Positions 18,988 through 28,043 of a stretch of DNA of 64,000 nucleotides are shown here, piece after piece. The translations under genes were made by a program, and so were the position numbers. The notes beneath the pieces were generated by a model that saw only the letters and a program-made list of their open reading frames with translations, had not been told where the DNA came from and did no database searches. The stretch is from an uncultured Dysgonomonas sp. (lineage in GTDB: Bacteria; Bacteroidota; Bacteroidia; Bacteroidales; Dysgonomonadaceae), in the NCBI RefSeq assembly GCF_934668725.1, contig NZ_CAKUOF010000018.1, positions 3,144-67,143 of the forward strand, written 5' to 3'. Numbering within the stretch: position 1 is the stretch's first letter; each line of letters opens with the position of its first letter.

Positions 18988-19227
18988 ATGTCCAAAGTTT
19001 GTGAAATTACAGGAAAGAAAGCTATGGTTGGTAACAACGTTTCTCACTCTAATAGAAAGACAAAGAGAAAATTTAATATCAACCTGTTTAGAAAAAAATT
19101 CTATTGGGTAGAAGAAGATTGTTGGATTAGTCTAGATGTATCTGCGTCGGGTCTTCGTACAATTAATAAAATTGGTTTGGATGCTGCATTGAAAAAAGCA
19201 GCTGAAAAAGGTTATTTAAAAGCTTAA
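18988..19227 (+). CDS. rpmB: 50S ribosomal protein L28
   Basis: 79 residues, full length. The N-terminus MSKVCEITGKKAMVGNNVSH and the following NRKTKRKFNINL are diagnostic of L28. First gene of a three-gene ribosomal operon with L33 and a DUF4295 protein, a standard arrangement in Bacteroidota. Confidence 0.98.
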   Translation: MSKVCEITGKKAMVGNNVSHSNRKTKRKFNINLFRKKFYWVEEDCWISLDVSASGLRTINKIGLDAALKKAAEKGYLKA

Positions 19228-19247
19228 ATCAAAGGAGAACCTAAAAA

Positions 19248-19436
19248 ATGGCAAAGAAAGCAAAAGGAAACAGAATTCAAGTAATTCTAGAATGTACCGA
19301 GCACAAAGAAAGTGGAATGGCTGGTACATCACGATACATTACTACTAAAAATAGAAGAAATACAACTGAAAGATTGGAGTTGAAAAAATACAACCCGGTT
19401 TTGAAGAAAGTTACAGTTCATAAAGAAATTAAGTAA
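19248..19436 (+). CDS. rpmG: 50S ribosomal protein L33
   Basis: 62 residues, full length. RIQVILECTEHKESG and SRYITTKNRRNTTERLELKKY are typical of L33. The zinc-binding CxxC pairs of the C+ form are missing; only one cysteine remains, so this is a zinc-independent L33. A clear Shine-Dalgarno AAAGGAG lies 10 bp before the ATG, uncommon in this window. Confidence 0.98.
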   Translation: MAKKAKGNRIQVILECTEHKESGMAGTSRYITTKNRRNTTERLELKKYNPVLKKVTVHKEIK

Positions 19437-19451
19437 AAATAATATAAGACC

Positions 19452-19613
19452 ATGGCAAAGAAGACAGTCGCAGGTTACCGCGATCCATCATCAAAAGACG
19501 GACGTAATTATGCAAAAGTAATTAAAATGGTAAGATCTCCTAAAACAGGTGCTTATACATTTAAGGAAGAAATGGTTCCAAATGAAGCTGTGAAAGATTA
19601 TTTTGCAAAATAA
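19452..19613 (+). CDS. DUF4295 small protein of the L28-L33 operon
   Basis: A 53-residue basic protein that begins MAKKTVAGYRDPSSKDGR and ends EAVKDYFAK. It starts 15 bp after rpmG and has the length and start of the DUF4295 proteins that follow L28 and L33 in Bacteroidota. It is probably ribosome-associated, judged by position and charge; no function is shown by sequence. Confidence 0.88.
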   Translation: MAKKTVAGYRDPSSKDGRNYAKVIKMVRSPKTGAYTFKEEMVPNEAVKDYFAK

Positions 19614-19631
19614 TTTAGTTAAAAATAACTA

Positions 19632-19667
19632 AAAACCTCCTTTCAAGAATTTGATAGGAGGTTTTTT
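19632..19667 (+). terminator. Intrinsic terminator of the ribosomal protein operon
   Basis: AAAACCTCC pairs with GGAGGTTTT around a loop of about 16 bases, and the right arm runs on into TTTTTT. It lies about 18 bp after the DUF4295 stop. Confidence 0.85.
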
Positions 19668-19796
19668 GTATATCCTTTAGTAGCTTTGTATAGCCCGTTT
19701 CTGTAACGATTGATCCGGGAGGCTGCTGTTGTAAGTGTTTCGAAGACTTTCTATTGTAATAGTCTGTTGTATATACTTTAAGCTGCATTATAAGTG

Positions 19797-19807
19797 GGTC
19801 TTAGACC
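19797..19807. promoter_or_regulatory. Intergenic palindrome GGTC-TTA-GACC
   Basis: Perfect 4+4 bp inverted repeat, 30 bp upstream of the ftsY ATG and well after the terminator of the preceding operon, so it probably lies in or near the ftsY leader. Confidence 0.4.
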
Positions 19808-19837
19808 TTAGTATTCAAGAATAAATAAATAGATTGT

Positions 19838-20794
19838 ATGGGCATTTTCGACTTTTTCTCAAAACAGAAAAAAGAATCATTGGATAAAGGTTTGGAAAAA
19901 ACAAAAGAAAATATGTTTACCAAGCTTTCGAGGATTGTTGTTGGGAAATCTAAAGTTGATGATAGCGTATTAGATGATTTGGAAGAGGTATTAATAACCT
20001 CCGATGTGGGTGTGGATACTACATTGAAAATTATCGAACGTATAGAAGAGCGTGTTGCCAAAGACAAGTATGTAAATACTGATGAGTTGAGCAGTATCTT
20101 GCGTGAAGAAATTGTTGAGCTGCTTACCGAAAATAACTCGAACGATAATACCGTAGGCTTTGATTTACCTATAGATTATAAGCCATATGTAATAATGGTT
20201 GTAGGTGTTAATGGGGTAGGGAAGACTACAACAATAGGCAAGCTGGCTAATCAGTTTAAGAAAGCCGGTAAATCTGTATATCTGGGAGCTGCCGACACTT
20301 TTCGAGCTGCGGCCGTCGAACAATTGGTTATCTGGGGAGAAAGGGTAGGTGTTCCGGTTATTAAACAGGCGATGGGTTCAGATCCAGCTTCTGTAGCGTT
20401 TGATACAATTAATTCGGGAAAAGCTAATAATGCAGATGTTGTAATAATAGATACTGCCGGGCGTTTACACAATAAGGTCGGATTGATGAATGAATTATCG
20501 AAGATCAAAAATGTAATGAATAAAATTGTACCCGGTGCACCACATGAAGTTTTACTGGTTTTGGATGGTTCGACAGGGCAAAATGCTTTTGAGCAAGCAA
20601 AGCAGTTTACTGCTGCTACAGACGTTACTGCTTTAGCAGTAACGAAGCTCGATGGTACAGCAAAAGGTGGTGTTGTAATAGGTATTTCCGATCAGTTTAA
20701 GATACCGGTAAAGTATATCGGGTTAGGTGAAGGCATTGATGATTTGCAAGTCTTCCAACGAAAAGAATTCGTGAACTCATTGTTTGGTGGGTAA
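19838..20794 (+). CDS. ftsY: Signal recognition particle receptor FtsY
   Basis: A 318-residue SRP-type GTPase that docks ribosome-SRP complexes at the membrane. The short helical N domain (about 1-100) is followed by the G domain: P-loop GVNGVGKTTT at about 123, DTFRAAAVEQL, DTAGRLHNK, TKLDGTAKGG and the closing GLGEGIDDLQVF. The long acidic A domain of E. coli FtsY is missing, as in many Bacteroidota, and the N-terminus MGIFDFFSKQKK may act as the membrane-binding helix. Transcribed alone. Confidence 0.97.
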   Translation: MGIFDFFSKQKKESLDKGLEKTKENMFTKLSRIVVGKSKVDDSVLDDLEEVLITSDVGVDTTLKIIERIEERVAKDKYVNTDELSSILREEIVELLTENNSNDNTVGFDLPIDYKPYVIMVVGVNGVGKTTTIGKLANQFKKAGKSVYLGAADTFRAAAVEQLVIWGERVGVPVIKQAMGSDPASVAFDTINSGKANNADVVIIDTAGRLHNKVGLMNELSKIKNVMNKIVPGAPHEVLLVLDGSTGQNAFEQAKQFTAATDVTALAVTKLDGTAKGGVVIGISDQFKIPVKYIGLGEGIDDLQVFQRKEFVNSLFGG

Positions 20795-20991
20795 TTTGTG
20801 TTATTTTTGTCCTTGCAATAGAGTGTATTGCAGGAATTGTGAGGTTGCAGGCCATCTTGTTATTCAGGTAAATGCAAAGTAAACTTGACTTTTATATGAG
20901 CTGGTTTGTAAGGTCTGTAAGTTTCATAGATTAAAAAAAGAGCAATAGATACTACTCTTGCTTATACCTAAGAAAGAAGGATTCTTTTTGA

Positions 20992-22296
20992 ATGAAAAAA
21001 AATAGAATTGATGTTGTTACGCTAGGCTGCTCCAAGAACCTAGTTGATTCGGAGATGTTAATGAAGCAGCTTCTGGCTAATGGATATACTGTGAAGCATG
21101 ACCCCGAGAAGCCCGAAGGTGAAATTGTAGTTATAAATACATGTGGATTTATAGGTGATGCAAAAGAAGAGTCGATTAATACGATACTGGGTTTTGCCGA
21201 AGCTAAAAAAAACAGAAAGCTGAACAAGCTTTTTGTGATGGGTTGCCTATCCGAAAGATACATGGATGAACTTCAGGCAGAAATACCAGAAGTTGATAAG
21301 TTTTACGGTAAATTTGGTTGGAAAGGACTTATTTCCGATTTAGGAAAATCTTTTAGAAAAGACGTTGAATATGAAAGAGCATTAACGACTCCTGCACATT
21401 ATGCTTATCTGAAAATATCGGAAGGGTGTAATCGCTCATGTTCATATTGCTCAATTCCTATCATGACAGGTCGTCATCAATCTCGTCCTATGGAGGAGAT
21501 TGTCGCAGAGGTTGAATCTCTAGTTGCTCAGGGTGTTAAAGAGTTTCAGGTTATAGCACAGGATTTATCTTATTATGGGATTGATCGTTATAAGGAAATG
21601 AAGCTACCCGAATTAATCGAGCGCATTTCAGATGTAAAAGGGGTTGAGTGGATCCGTCTCCACTATGCTTATCCTACTAAGTTCCCTTACGATTTGCTTC
21701 GTGTGATGCGTGAGAGAAACAATGTCTGTAAATACTTAGATATTGCCCTCCAACATATAAGTGATAATATGCTTACGAAGATGAGGCGTGGTATTACAAA
21801 GCAAGAAACACTGGCTCTTGTGAAGAGAATTAGAGACGAAGTTCCCGGAATCCATTTAAGAACAACATTTTTGGTGGGACATCCCGGTGAAACAGAAGAG
21901 GATTTTGAAGAGTTACTGCAATTTGTAAAAGAAGCACGATTCGAGCGTATGGGCGCATTTCCTTATTCGAATGAAGAAGGCACCTATGCATACGAAAAAT
22001 ATGAAGATAATATTCCGGAAACAGTTAAACAAGAAAGAATGGATATGTTAATGGCTATTCAAGAGCGTGTCTCTTTAGCTGTGAATGAATCTAAAATTGG
22101 GCAACACCTTTCGGTAATTATAGATAGAGAAGACTCTGATTATTATGTTGGGCGTACTCAATACGACTCCCCGGAAGTAGATCCGGAAGTGTTGATATCA
22201 AAAGATATAACGTTGAACAAAGGTGACATTTATAATGTTATTATAACTCAAGCAGAGCCCTTTGATTTGTATGGAAATATTGTTGTTTCAGGTTGA
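20992..22296 (+). CDS. rimO: Ribosomal protein S12 methylthiotransferase RimO
   Basis: A 434-residue radical SAM methylthiotransferase that adds a methylthio group to the conserved aspartate of ribosomal protein S12. The N-terminal cluster domain has its three cysteines in LGCSKNLVDSE, NTCGFI and MGCLSER; the radical SAM motif is EGCNRSCSYCSIP (C-x3-C-x2-C). A TRAM-like domain occupies the last about 70 residues. LGCSKNLVD marks RimO rather than MiaB. The gene is followed by the HU genes after a 103-bp gap that holds a small hairpin (CTTTGGA / TCCAAAG). Confidence 0.97.
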   Translation: MKKNRIDVVTLGCSKNLVDSEMLMKQLLANGYTVKHDPEKPEGEIVVINTCGFIGDAKEESINTILGFAEAKKNRKLNKLFVMGCLSERYMDELQAEIPEVDKFYGKFGWKGLISDLGKSFRKDVEYERALTTPAHYAYLKISEGCNRSCSYCSIPIMTGRHQSRPMEEIVAEVESLVAQGVKEFQVIAQDLSYYGIDRYKEMKLPELIERISDVKGVEWIRLHYAYPTKFPYDLLRVMRERNNVCKYLDIALQHISDNMLTKMRRGITKQETLALVKRIRDEVPGIHLRTTFLVGHPGETEEDFEELLQFVKEARFERMGAFPYSNEEGTYAYEKYEDNIPETVKQERMDMLMAIQERVSLAVNESKIGQHLSVIIDREDSDYYVGRTQYDSPEVDPEVLISKDITLNKGDIYNVIITQAEPFDLYGNIVVSG

Positions 22297-22399
22297 GTCA
22301 ATAGAAAGACATGCATGTTTTAGCTTTGGAAGGAGCCATATCCAAAGGGTAATAGCAAAATAATGGCGTTGTTGAAAGTATTTATAATCCTGTAAATCT

Positions 22400-22690
22400 A
22401 TGACAAATAAAGAATTAATCGCAGAACTGTCTAAAAGGTTAGGGTGGACACAAGCTCAAACATCAAAGATTATGGATGATGCTGTATCTGTAATTAACAC
22501 TAATCTGGCTAATTCCGATTCTATAAATATACAGGGCTTTGGATTATTTGAAACGAAAAGACGTCAGGAACGAATGTCAGTAAACCCTGTCTCAAAACAG
22601 CGTTTTCTGGTACCTCCCAAGATTACTCCGGCATTTCGCCCCGGACAAGTTGTGAAAGATAAATTAAAAAAGTTGTCCGAGAATGAATGA
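22400..22690 (+). CDS. HU-family DNA-binding protein
   Basis: A 96-residue HU/IHF-type protein. It begins MTNKELIAELSKRLGWTQAQ, has the dimerisation core NIQGFGLFETKRRQERMSVNP and a beta-arm with VPPKITPAFRPGQ. It would bend and package DNA as a homodimer or, given the neighbour, a heterodimer. The TGA stop overlaps the start of the next HU gene by 8 bp, so the two are translationally linked. Confidence 0.93.
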   Translation: MTNKELIAELSKRLGWTQAQTSKIMDDAVSVINTNLANSDSINIQGFGLFETKRRQERMSVNPVSKQRFLVPPKITPAFRPGQVVKDKLKKLSENE

Positions 22691-24860
22691 AAAACTATCA
22701 CTCCAGGATTTAGTTGATCTTTTATCGAAGAAAGCTAAAATAACTAAAAAAGATGCAGACGCTTTTTTTAGAGAGCTTTTCCAGTTGATATTAGAACGTA
22801 TCTTTGATAATGACTTTGTCAAAATTAAGGATTTTGGAACGTTTAAATTGATATCGGTCAGTAGCAGAGAGAGTGTTAATGTAAATACCGGTGAAAAAAT
22901 AGAAATCCCATCTCATTATAAATTGAGTTTTATACCGGATAAAGTTCTCAAAAATTTAGTAAATAAGCCATTCTCCCAATTCGAAACAATTTTGTTAGAA
23001 GATGGAGTTGTTTTTGAGGCAACGGTCGATAGCGAAGACGATTTAGATGGGGATGAATCTGTTGAAATCGTAGAGGTCGATATAGATAAGAGAAAAAGCG
23101 ATGCTGATATCGTTAATGAAGCGGAGAAATCTATTGATGATAAACCTGTTTCTTTAAATTCCAATAGAAAATTAGAGGTGAAAGAGCAGAATACACAAGA
23201 TACCGAAAATCCTAAATCGTCGAACTCCAGACCTTCAGTAAATCAGGTTTACCCGAAGTCATTTGTGTATACTTACACAACTTCTTCGTCGCAAGAGAAT
23301 ACCGGTTCTATTATTTTGACGGTGCCAAAAGACGATTTACAGGTAGGAACTTCCGTTTCGAAGACCGAGGATCAGACCACTTTACAGGAAGTTCAGGGGA
23401 AAAAAGAATTTCCGATAGAGTTGAAGGATCTTCCGGATATATCGGTAATCAATAATGATGGTACGTCTGTTGCTATTGATGAGGAAAAGACGGTTTCAGG
23501 TGAAAATAAAATAGAAGAAATAATCGTTCCTGAAATTGAAGAAAACGAAAGGTTGAGTGAGTCAATATTGGAAAGTGAGAAGAAGTCCGAGCAACCTAAA
23601 ATACCTGTTTTAGAAAATGAAGAGCCTTTAGTGGTTCCTTTGATAAAGAATATTATCGCTGATGATATTGAATTAGAGTCAGATTTCGAATCAGAGATTG
23701 AAACGGAGGAAGATGTAATTATTCCTGTTCCAATTACCGAAAAAGTTGTAAAGGACGAAGAGGAGCAGGTATTATCTCAAGAAACATCGGTGAAAGTAGT
23801 ATCTAAGCCGGTATTCTCTAATGAAGACCCCGAGCGCCCTTTATTTCCGGGAGAAGATGATGAAGAGATTATTGATGATTTGAGTTTTGTTCCACTTAGT
23901 AAGAAGTTTTCAAAAGGAGAATCAGATATCCTTGATGAGGAGCATGGGCATACAGAGCCTGTGAATAAGCATAGTTTTGCCGGAAATAATAAACCGACAG
24001 AGATAAGAAGTGTTTCTTTTTCGGATACTATAGATCCGGTTGATATTCCTTATACCGATTATAATAATCACGGAGGAAGTTCGAAATTAAGAAAATGGCT
24101 TCCTGTAATATTGTTCTTCTTGGTGATTGTAGGCTTTTTAGCTTATGGACTTGTTAAAATGTTAAGAAAACCCTATGATTACGAGTATAATTTGGGACGT
24201 ACAAATTTATCATTGAGCGATACATTGCCATTGGTTGATGAGGTGTCTCCTCAGGTTCAGACTACAGACGCTTTACTTGATTCAATGAAAAGCGTGCAGC
24301 GCGGTCTGGTTGAAGATACCGTGAAGCCTGTAAAGCAGGAGCCGATAGTGGCTATATCACAGCAACCGGAAGTGAAAGAAGAGGTAAAAACAGTTGCATC
24401 TAATATCGTTGGAGAGGCTGATTCTTTGACTACAGAGCTTATAAACAACGAAAAAAACAGTTTTGTTATATCTGATAAACTTAAATTTGTTATCCTTAAT
24501 AAAGGAGAATATCATTTACAGAAATATGCAGATGAAAATAAAAAAGAGATAATAGGTGCGTTACCTTCTCAAGCCGTTAAAGTTGATGGCAATACGAATA
24601 AGGTCTCAAAACCCCAATATTCGACTATCAGAAGAGGAACAACATTGAGGACGATGGCTGCAACTTATTATGGAAGTCCCGATTACTGGGTTTATATTTA
24701 TCAGGCAAATAAAAATAATATAGCTAATCCGAACAATGTACCTATAGGTACTAGGTTGCTTATACCATCCTTATCGGATTACGGTGTCTTTAACCCTAAA
24801 GATGCAAAAGCAATAGAAACCGCAAAAAGCCTTGAAGCTAAGATTCTAAAAAAAAGATGA
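22683..24860 (+). CDS. HU domain - membrane helix - LysM fusion protein
   Basis: A 725-residue protein with an unusual order of domains: an N-terminal HU/IHF-like domain (about 1-95, with FVKIKDFGTFKLISVSSRES), a long acidic, Val/Glu/Pro-rich low-complexity region (about 100-465), one membrane helix (about 471-491, LPVILFFLVIVGFLAYGLV), a second low-complexity stretch, and a C-terminal LysM-like domain (about 645-695; RRGTTLRTMAATYYGS, then PNNVPIGTRLLIPSL). If inserted N-in, HU faces the nucleoid and LysM faces peptidoglycan, which suggests a tether between chromosome and wall; this is inference. HU arm residues are less conserved than in the neighbour gene. Confidence 0.8.
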   Translation: MNEKLSLQDLVDLLSKKAKITKKDADAFFRELFQLILERIFDNDFVKIKDFGTFKLISVSSRESVNVNTGEKIEIPSHYKLSFIPDKVLKNLVNKPFSQFETILLEDGVVFEATVDSEDDLDGDESVEIVEVDIDKRKSDADIVNEAEKSIDDKPVSLNSNRKLEVKEQNTQDTENPKSSNSRPSVNQVYPKSFVYTYTTSSSQENTGSIILTVPKDDLQVGTSVSKTEDQTTLQEVQGKKEFPIELKDLPDISVINNDGTSVAIDEEKTVSGENKIEEIIVPEIEENERLSESILESEKKSEQPKIPVLENEEPLVVPLIKNIIADDIELESDFESEIETEEDVIIPVPITEKVVKDEEEQVLSQETSVKVVSKPVFSNEDPERPLFPGEDDEEIIDDLSFVPLSKKFSKGESDILDEEHGHTEPVNKHSFAGNNKPTEIRSVSFSDTIDPVDIPYTDYNNHGGSSKLRKWLPVILFFLVIVGFLAYGLVKMLRKPYDYEYNLGRTNLSLSDTLPLVDEVSPQVQTTDALLDSMKSVQRGLVEDTVKPVKQEPIVAISQQPEVKEEVKTVASNIVGEADSLTTELINNEKNSFVISDKLKFVILNKGEYHLQKYADENKKEIIGALPSQAVKVDGNTNKVSKPQYSTIRRGTTLRTMAATYYGSPDYWVYIYQANKNNIANPNNVPIGTRLLIPSLSDYGVFNPKDAKAIETAKSLEAKILKKR

Positions 24861-24936
24861 AGGGGCAATCTCATTATCAATTATAACTATAGTTGATATT
24901 AACGCCCATGAGATAAGGAATACGGTGTAATACCTT

Positions 24937-24977
24937 AAAAAAGAATAGCAGATACCAGTATCTGCTATTCTTTTTTT
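24937..24977. terminator. Strong bidirectional-looking hairpin terminator
   Basis: AAAAAAGAATAGCAGATAC and GTATCTGCTATTCTTTTTT form a perfect 19-bp stem with a 2-base gap. It ends the rimO-HU region 77 bp after the last stop. Confidence 0.88.
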
Positions 24978-25078
24978 ATATTTATATTATAAAATACGTA
25001 CAATAATTTGTAATTTTACAAGCTCGTGGATTTGTGTTGGTAACATAGTGCATTCACGGTTTTTGCTAAAACATAAAA

Positions 25079-25093
25079 AAGGTTTGAGACCTT
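25079..25093. promoter_or_regulatory. Palindrome AAGGTTTGAGACCTT before lysS
   Basis: Near-perfect inverted repeat 16 bp upstream of the lysS ATG. It is too close to be a -33/-7 promoter, so it most likely sits in the mRNA leader. Related to the copies before pdxA, ftsY and at 4387. Confidence 0.4.
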
Positions 25094-25109
25094 AAAAGAA
25101 TATAAGATA

Positions 25110-26840
25110 ATGAGTATCCTAGAATTAAGTGAACAAGAAATTTTTCGAAGAAAAAGTCTGGACGAAATGCGTCAATTGGGTATAGATCCCTATCCTGCTG
25201 CGTTGTATGAAACAAATGCATATTCGGTTGAAATAAAAGACAACTTTAAAAATGATGCCGAACGTCTTCAGGTGTCAATTGCCGGTCGTATAATGAGCCG
25301 TCGTATTGCCGGAAAAGCTGCTTTTGTAGATCTTCAGGACTCTGAAGGACGTATTCAGTTGTATATCACAAGGGATGATATTTGTCCTGATGAGAATAAA
25401 GACCTGTATAACGTAGTTTTCAAAAAACTTTTGGATATAGGTGACTTTATCGGAGTAACGGGATATGTATTCCGTACCCAGATGGGCGAAATATCTGTTC
25501 ATGTCGAAACTCTTACCGTATTATCTAAATCGCTTCGTCCTTTACCTGTAGTTAAGGTAAAAGACGGCGTAACTTATGATGGATTTACCGATCCCGAAAT
25601 GCGCTACCGTCAACGTTATGTAGACTTAATAGTGAATGAGGGAGTAAAAGATATCTTTTTAAAGCGCACTAAAGTATTTAATTCGATGCGTAACCTGTTT
25701 AATGAAAAAGGTTATATTGAAGTTGATACACCTGTGTTGCAAAGTATACCCGGAGGAGCATCCGCTCGTCCGTTTATAACTCATCATAATGCCCTTAATA
25801 TCCCTCTTTATTTGAGAATAGCCAATGAGTTGTATTTGAAACGTATGATTGTTGGTGGATTTGATGGTGTGTATGAATTTTCCCGGAACTTCCGCAACGA
25901 AGGTATGGATCGCACGCATAATCCCGAATTTACTGTAATGGAAATCTATGTAGCCTACAAAGACTATATCTGGATGATGGAATTTACAGAGCAAATGATC
26001 GAGAAGGTTTGTTTGGATGTATTGGGTACTACAGAAGTACAAGTAGGGAATAATTTGATTAATTTTAAAGCCCCTTACAAACGTGTAACGATGATTGATG
26101 CTATAAAAGATCATACCGGAATTGATATCAATGGTATGAACGAGGAGCAACTTCGCGAAGTTTGCAAGCAACTTGGTGTTGATCAGGATGAAACAATGGG
26201 TAAGGGTAAACTTATCGACGAAATATTTGGAGAAAAATGTGAGGGGAAATACATTCAACCTACATTTATAACCGATTATCCGATCGAGATGTCACCTTTA
26301 TGTAAACGTCATAGAACGAATCCCGAACTGACAGAGCGTTTCGAATTGATGGTTAATGGTAAAGAATTGGCAAATGCTTATTCTGAATTAAATGATCCTA
26401 TTGACCAACGTAACCGCTTTGAAGAACAATTACAACTTTCCGCAAAAGGAGATGATGAAGCGATGTTTATCGATCAGGATTTCCTTCGTGCATTAGAGTA
26501 TGGTATGCCTCCTACATCGGGAATGGGTATAGGTATGGATCGTTTGGTAATGTTATTGACAGGGCAAACTTCTATTCAGGAAGTATTATTATTTCCACAG
26601 ATGAGACCCGAAAAAGTAGTAAAGAAAGATGCTGCAACAAAATACATCGAAGTCGGTATTCCCGAAGAATGGGTGTCAGCTATACAAAAAGCTGGCTATT
26701 TAACTGTTGAAGATCTTGTTGAGGCCAATCCTAATAAATTACGCCAGGAGTTGTGCGAATTGAATAAAAAGCATAAACTCGGACTAGCTAATCCAAAAGA
26801 TGAAGAGGTGCAAGCATGGGTTAACAATGCTAAAAAATAA
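25110..26840 (+). CDS. lysS: Lysyl-tRNA synthetase, class II
   Basis: A 576-residue class II synthetase. The anticodon-binding OB fold is in the N-terminal about 180 residues (VSIAGRIMSRRIAGKAAFVDLQD). Class II motifs are visible: motif 1 around MRYRQRYVDLIVN, motif 2 FRNEGMDRTHNPEFTVMEIY and motif 3 GMGIGMDRLVMLLTG. It is about 70 residues longer than the E. coli enzyme; the extra part is a C-terminal domain (about 510-576) with a helix-hairpin-helix look (EEWVSAIQKAGYLTVEDLVE). No start doubt. Confidence 0.97.
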   Translation: MSILELSEQEIFRRKSLDEMRQLGIDPYPAALYETNAYSVEIKDNFKNDAERLQVSIAGRIMSRRIAGKAAFVDLQDSEGRIQLYITRDDICPDENKDLYNVVFKKLLDIGDFIGVTGYVFRTQMGEISVHVETLTVLSKSLRPLPVVKVKDGVTYDGFTDPEMRYRQRYVDLIVNEGVKDIFLKRTKVFNSMRNLFNEKGYIEVDTPVLQSIPGGASARPFITHHNALNIPLYLRIANELYLKRMIVGGFDGVYEFSRNFRNEGMDRTHNPEFTVMEIYVAYKDYIWMMEFTEQMIEKVCLDVLGTTEVQVGNNLINFKAPYKRVTMIDAIKDHTGIDINGMNEEQLREVCKQLGVDQDETMGKGKLIDEIFGEKCEGKYIQPTFITDYPIEMSPLCKRHRTNPELTERFELMVNGKELANAYSELNDPIDQRNRFEEQLQLSAKGDDEAMFIDQDFLRALEYGMPPTSGMGIGMDRLVMLLTGQTSIQEVLLFPQMRPEKVVKKDAATKYIEVGIPEEWVSAIQKAGYLTVEDLVEANPNKLRQELCELNKKHKLGLANPKDEEVQAWVNNAKK

Positions 26841-26884
26841 GGTCGTAGACCTATTTGTATCTTTGGCTGATTTAGTAGCCAAAG
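26841..26884. promoter_or_regulatory. Palindrome GGTC-GTA-GACC plus CTTTGGCT/AGCCAAAG hairpin
   Basis: The palindrome (26841-26851) starts on the base after the lysS TAA. A second 8-bp perfect stem follows at 26861-26884. Neither has a T-run, so lysS and gpsA may be co-transcribed with processing here. Role unknown. Confidence 0.4.
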
Positions 26885-26940
26885 TTAGTTATGACTTAGT
26901 TGAAAATTAAGTCGGAATTGTTTAACATGAATAAAAACCG

Positions 26941-27939
26941 ATGAAATATCCGGGAAGAATAGCCATAATAGGTGGAGGCACATGGGCAACAGCCCTGGCT
27001 AAAATAGTATTGACACAGGAAACGCACATCAACTGGTATATGCGTCGTCCTGAACAAATTGAGGATTTTATAAAAGTAGGACACAATCCTTCTTACTTGT
27101 CTAATGTACCATTTAACTTAGATCGAATTTCTTTTTTCTCAGATATAAATGAGGTGGTGGCGAATTCCGATACACTGATCTTTGCTGTACCTTCTCCATT
27201 TCTAAAAACTCATCTGGAGAAACTGAATATATCGATAAGTGACAAATTTATTATCTCTGCCATTAAAGGGATTATCCCCCCTGAAAATCTTTTGGTAACA
27301 GATTATCTTACTAAAGAATATGGAGTCCCATCAGATAAAATAGCTATAGTAGCAGGTCCTTGTCATGCAGAAGAAATCGCTCTCGAGCGTTTGACATATC
27401 CTACCATTGCATGTACAGATCAGGCGATGGCAACAGCTGTTGCCCGCATATTTACGAATCGATTTGTAAAAGCATCTACTTCGATAGATGTCAATGGTAT
27501 AGAACTTGCTGCTGTTTTAAAAAATGTATATGCTATAGCTGCGGGTATTTGCCATGGATTGAAATATGGAGATAATTTTCAAGCTGTATTAGTGTCAAAC
27601 GCAGTGCAGGAGATGGAGAAATTTATGGAAGTAGTTTCTCCTATCAAACGAAAAATCTTTGAATCTGCTTATATCGGAGATCTATTGGTTACATCATATT
27701 CGAGCTTTAGCCGTAACAGAACATTTGGATCGATGATAGGTAAAGGATATTCCGTGAAAGCAGCTCAGATAGAAATGGAAATGGTAGCCGAAGGGTATTA
27801 TGGTACAAAATGTATAATGGAAATGAATGCAGATTATTGTATAAGCATTCCTATTGTTGAGACTGTTTATCGCATTCTCTATGAGAAAATTCCTGCACGT
27901 ATAGAAATTAAACGTTTAAGAGAAGAAGTATTAAAATAA
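26941..27939 (+). CDS. gpsA: Glycerol-3-phosphate dehydrogenase [NAD(P)+]
   Basis: A 332-residue cytoplasmic enzyme that reduces dihydroxyacetone phosphate to sn-glycerol 3-phosphate, the entry point of phospholipid synthesis. The dinucleotide-binding loop is IAIIGGGTWATALAKI (about 7-22). The catalytic lysine lies in AAVLKNVYAIAAG, and the SAIKGI motif is present. Full length for the family. Confidence 0.96.
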   Translation: MKYPGRIAIIGGGTWATALAKIVLTQETHINWYMRRPEQIEDFIKVGHNPSYLSNVPFNLDRISFFSDINEVVANSDTLIFAVPSPFLKTHLEKLNISISDKFIISAIKGIIPPENLLVTDYLTKEYGVPSDKIAIVAGPCHAEEIALERLTYPTIACTDQAMATAVARIFTNRFVKASTSIDVNGIELAAVLKNVYAIAAGICHGLKYGDNFQAVLVSNAVQEMEKFMEVVSPIKRKIFESAYIGDLLVTSYSSFSRNRTFGSMIGKGYSVKAAQIEMEMVAEGYYGTKCIMEMNADYCISIPIVETVYRILYEKIPARIEIKRLREEVLK

Positions 27940-27951
27940 GGCCTCAAACCT
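27939..27951. promoter_or_regulatory. Imperfect palindrome GGCCTCAAACC after gpsA
   Basis: Its reverse complement GGTTTGAGGCC differs in one base from the GGTTTGAGACC core before lysS. It begins at the end of the gpsA stop codon, the same placing as the copies after pdxJ, lysS and pgi. Confidence 0.3.
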
Positions 27952-28043
27952 TTTATTGCTTTGGTCAGTTAAATGGCAATCTGGAGGTTACTTAGATAAA
28001 GTAGTAAATAGTTGCGAGTAAACCGATAAATAAAATTAGAGAG

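Noticed and set aside
25659..26258. A 199-codon open frame antisense to lysS
   Set aside because: It lies fully within a well-conserved gene on the other strand and shows low-complexity composition typical of shadow frames.
26861..26884. The hairpin after lysS as an intrinsic terminator
   Set aside because: The stem is good but no T-run follows, and gpsA starts close behind.
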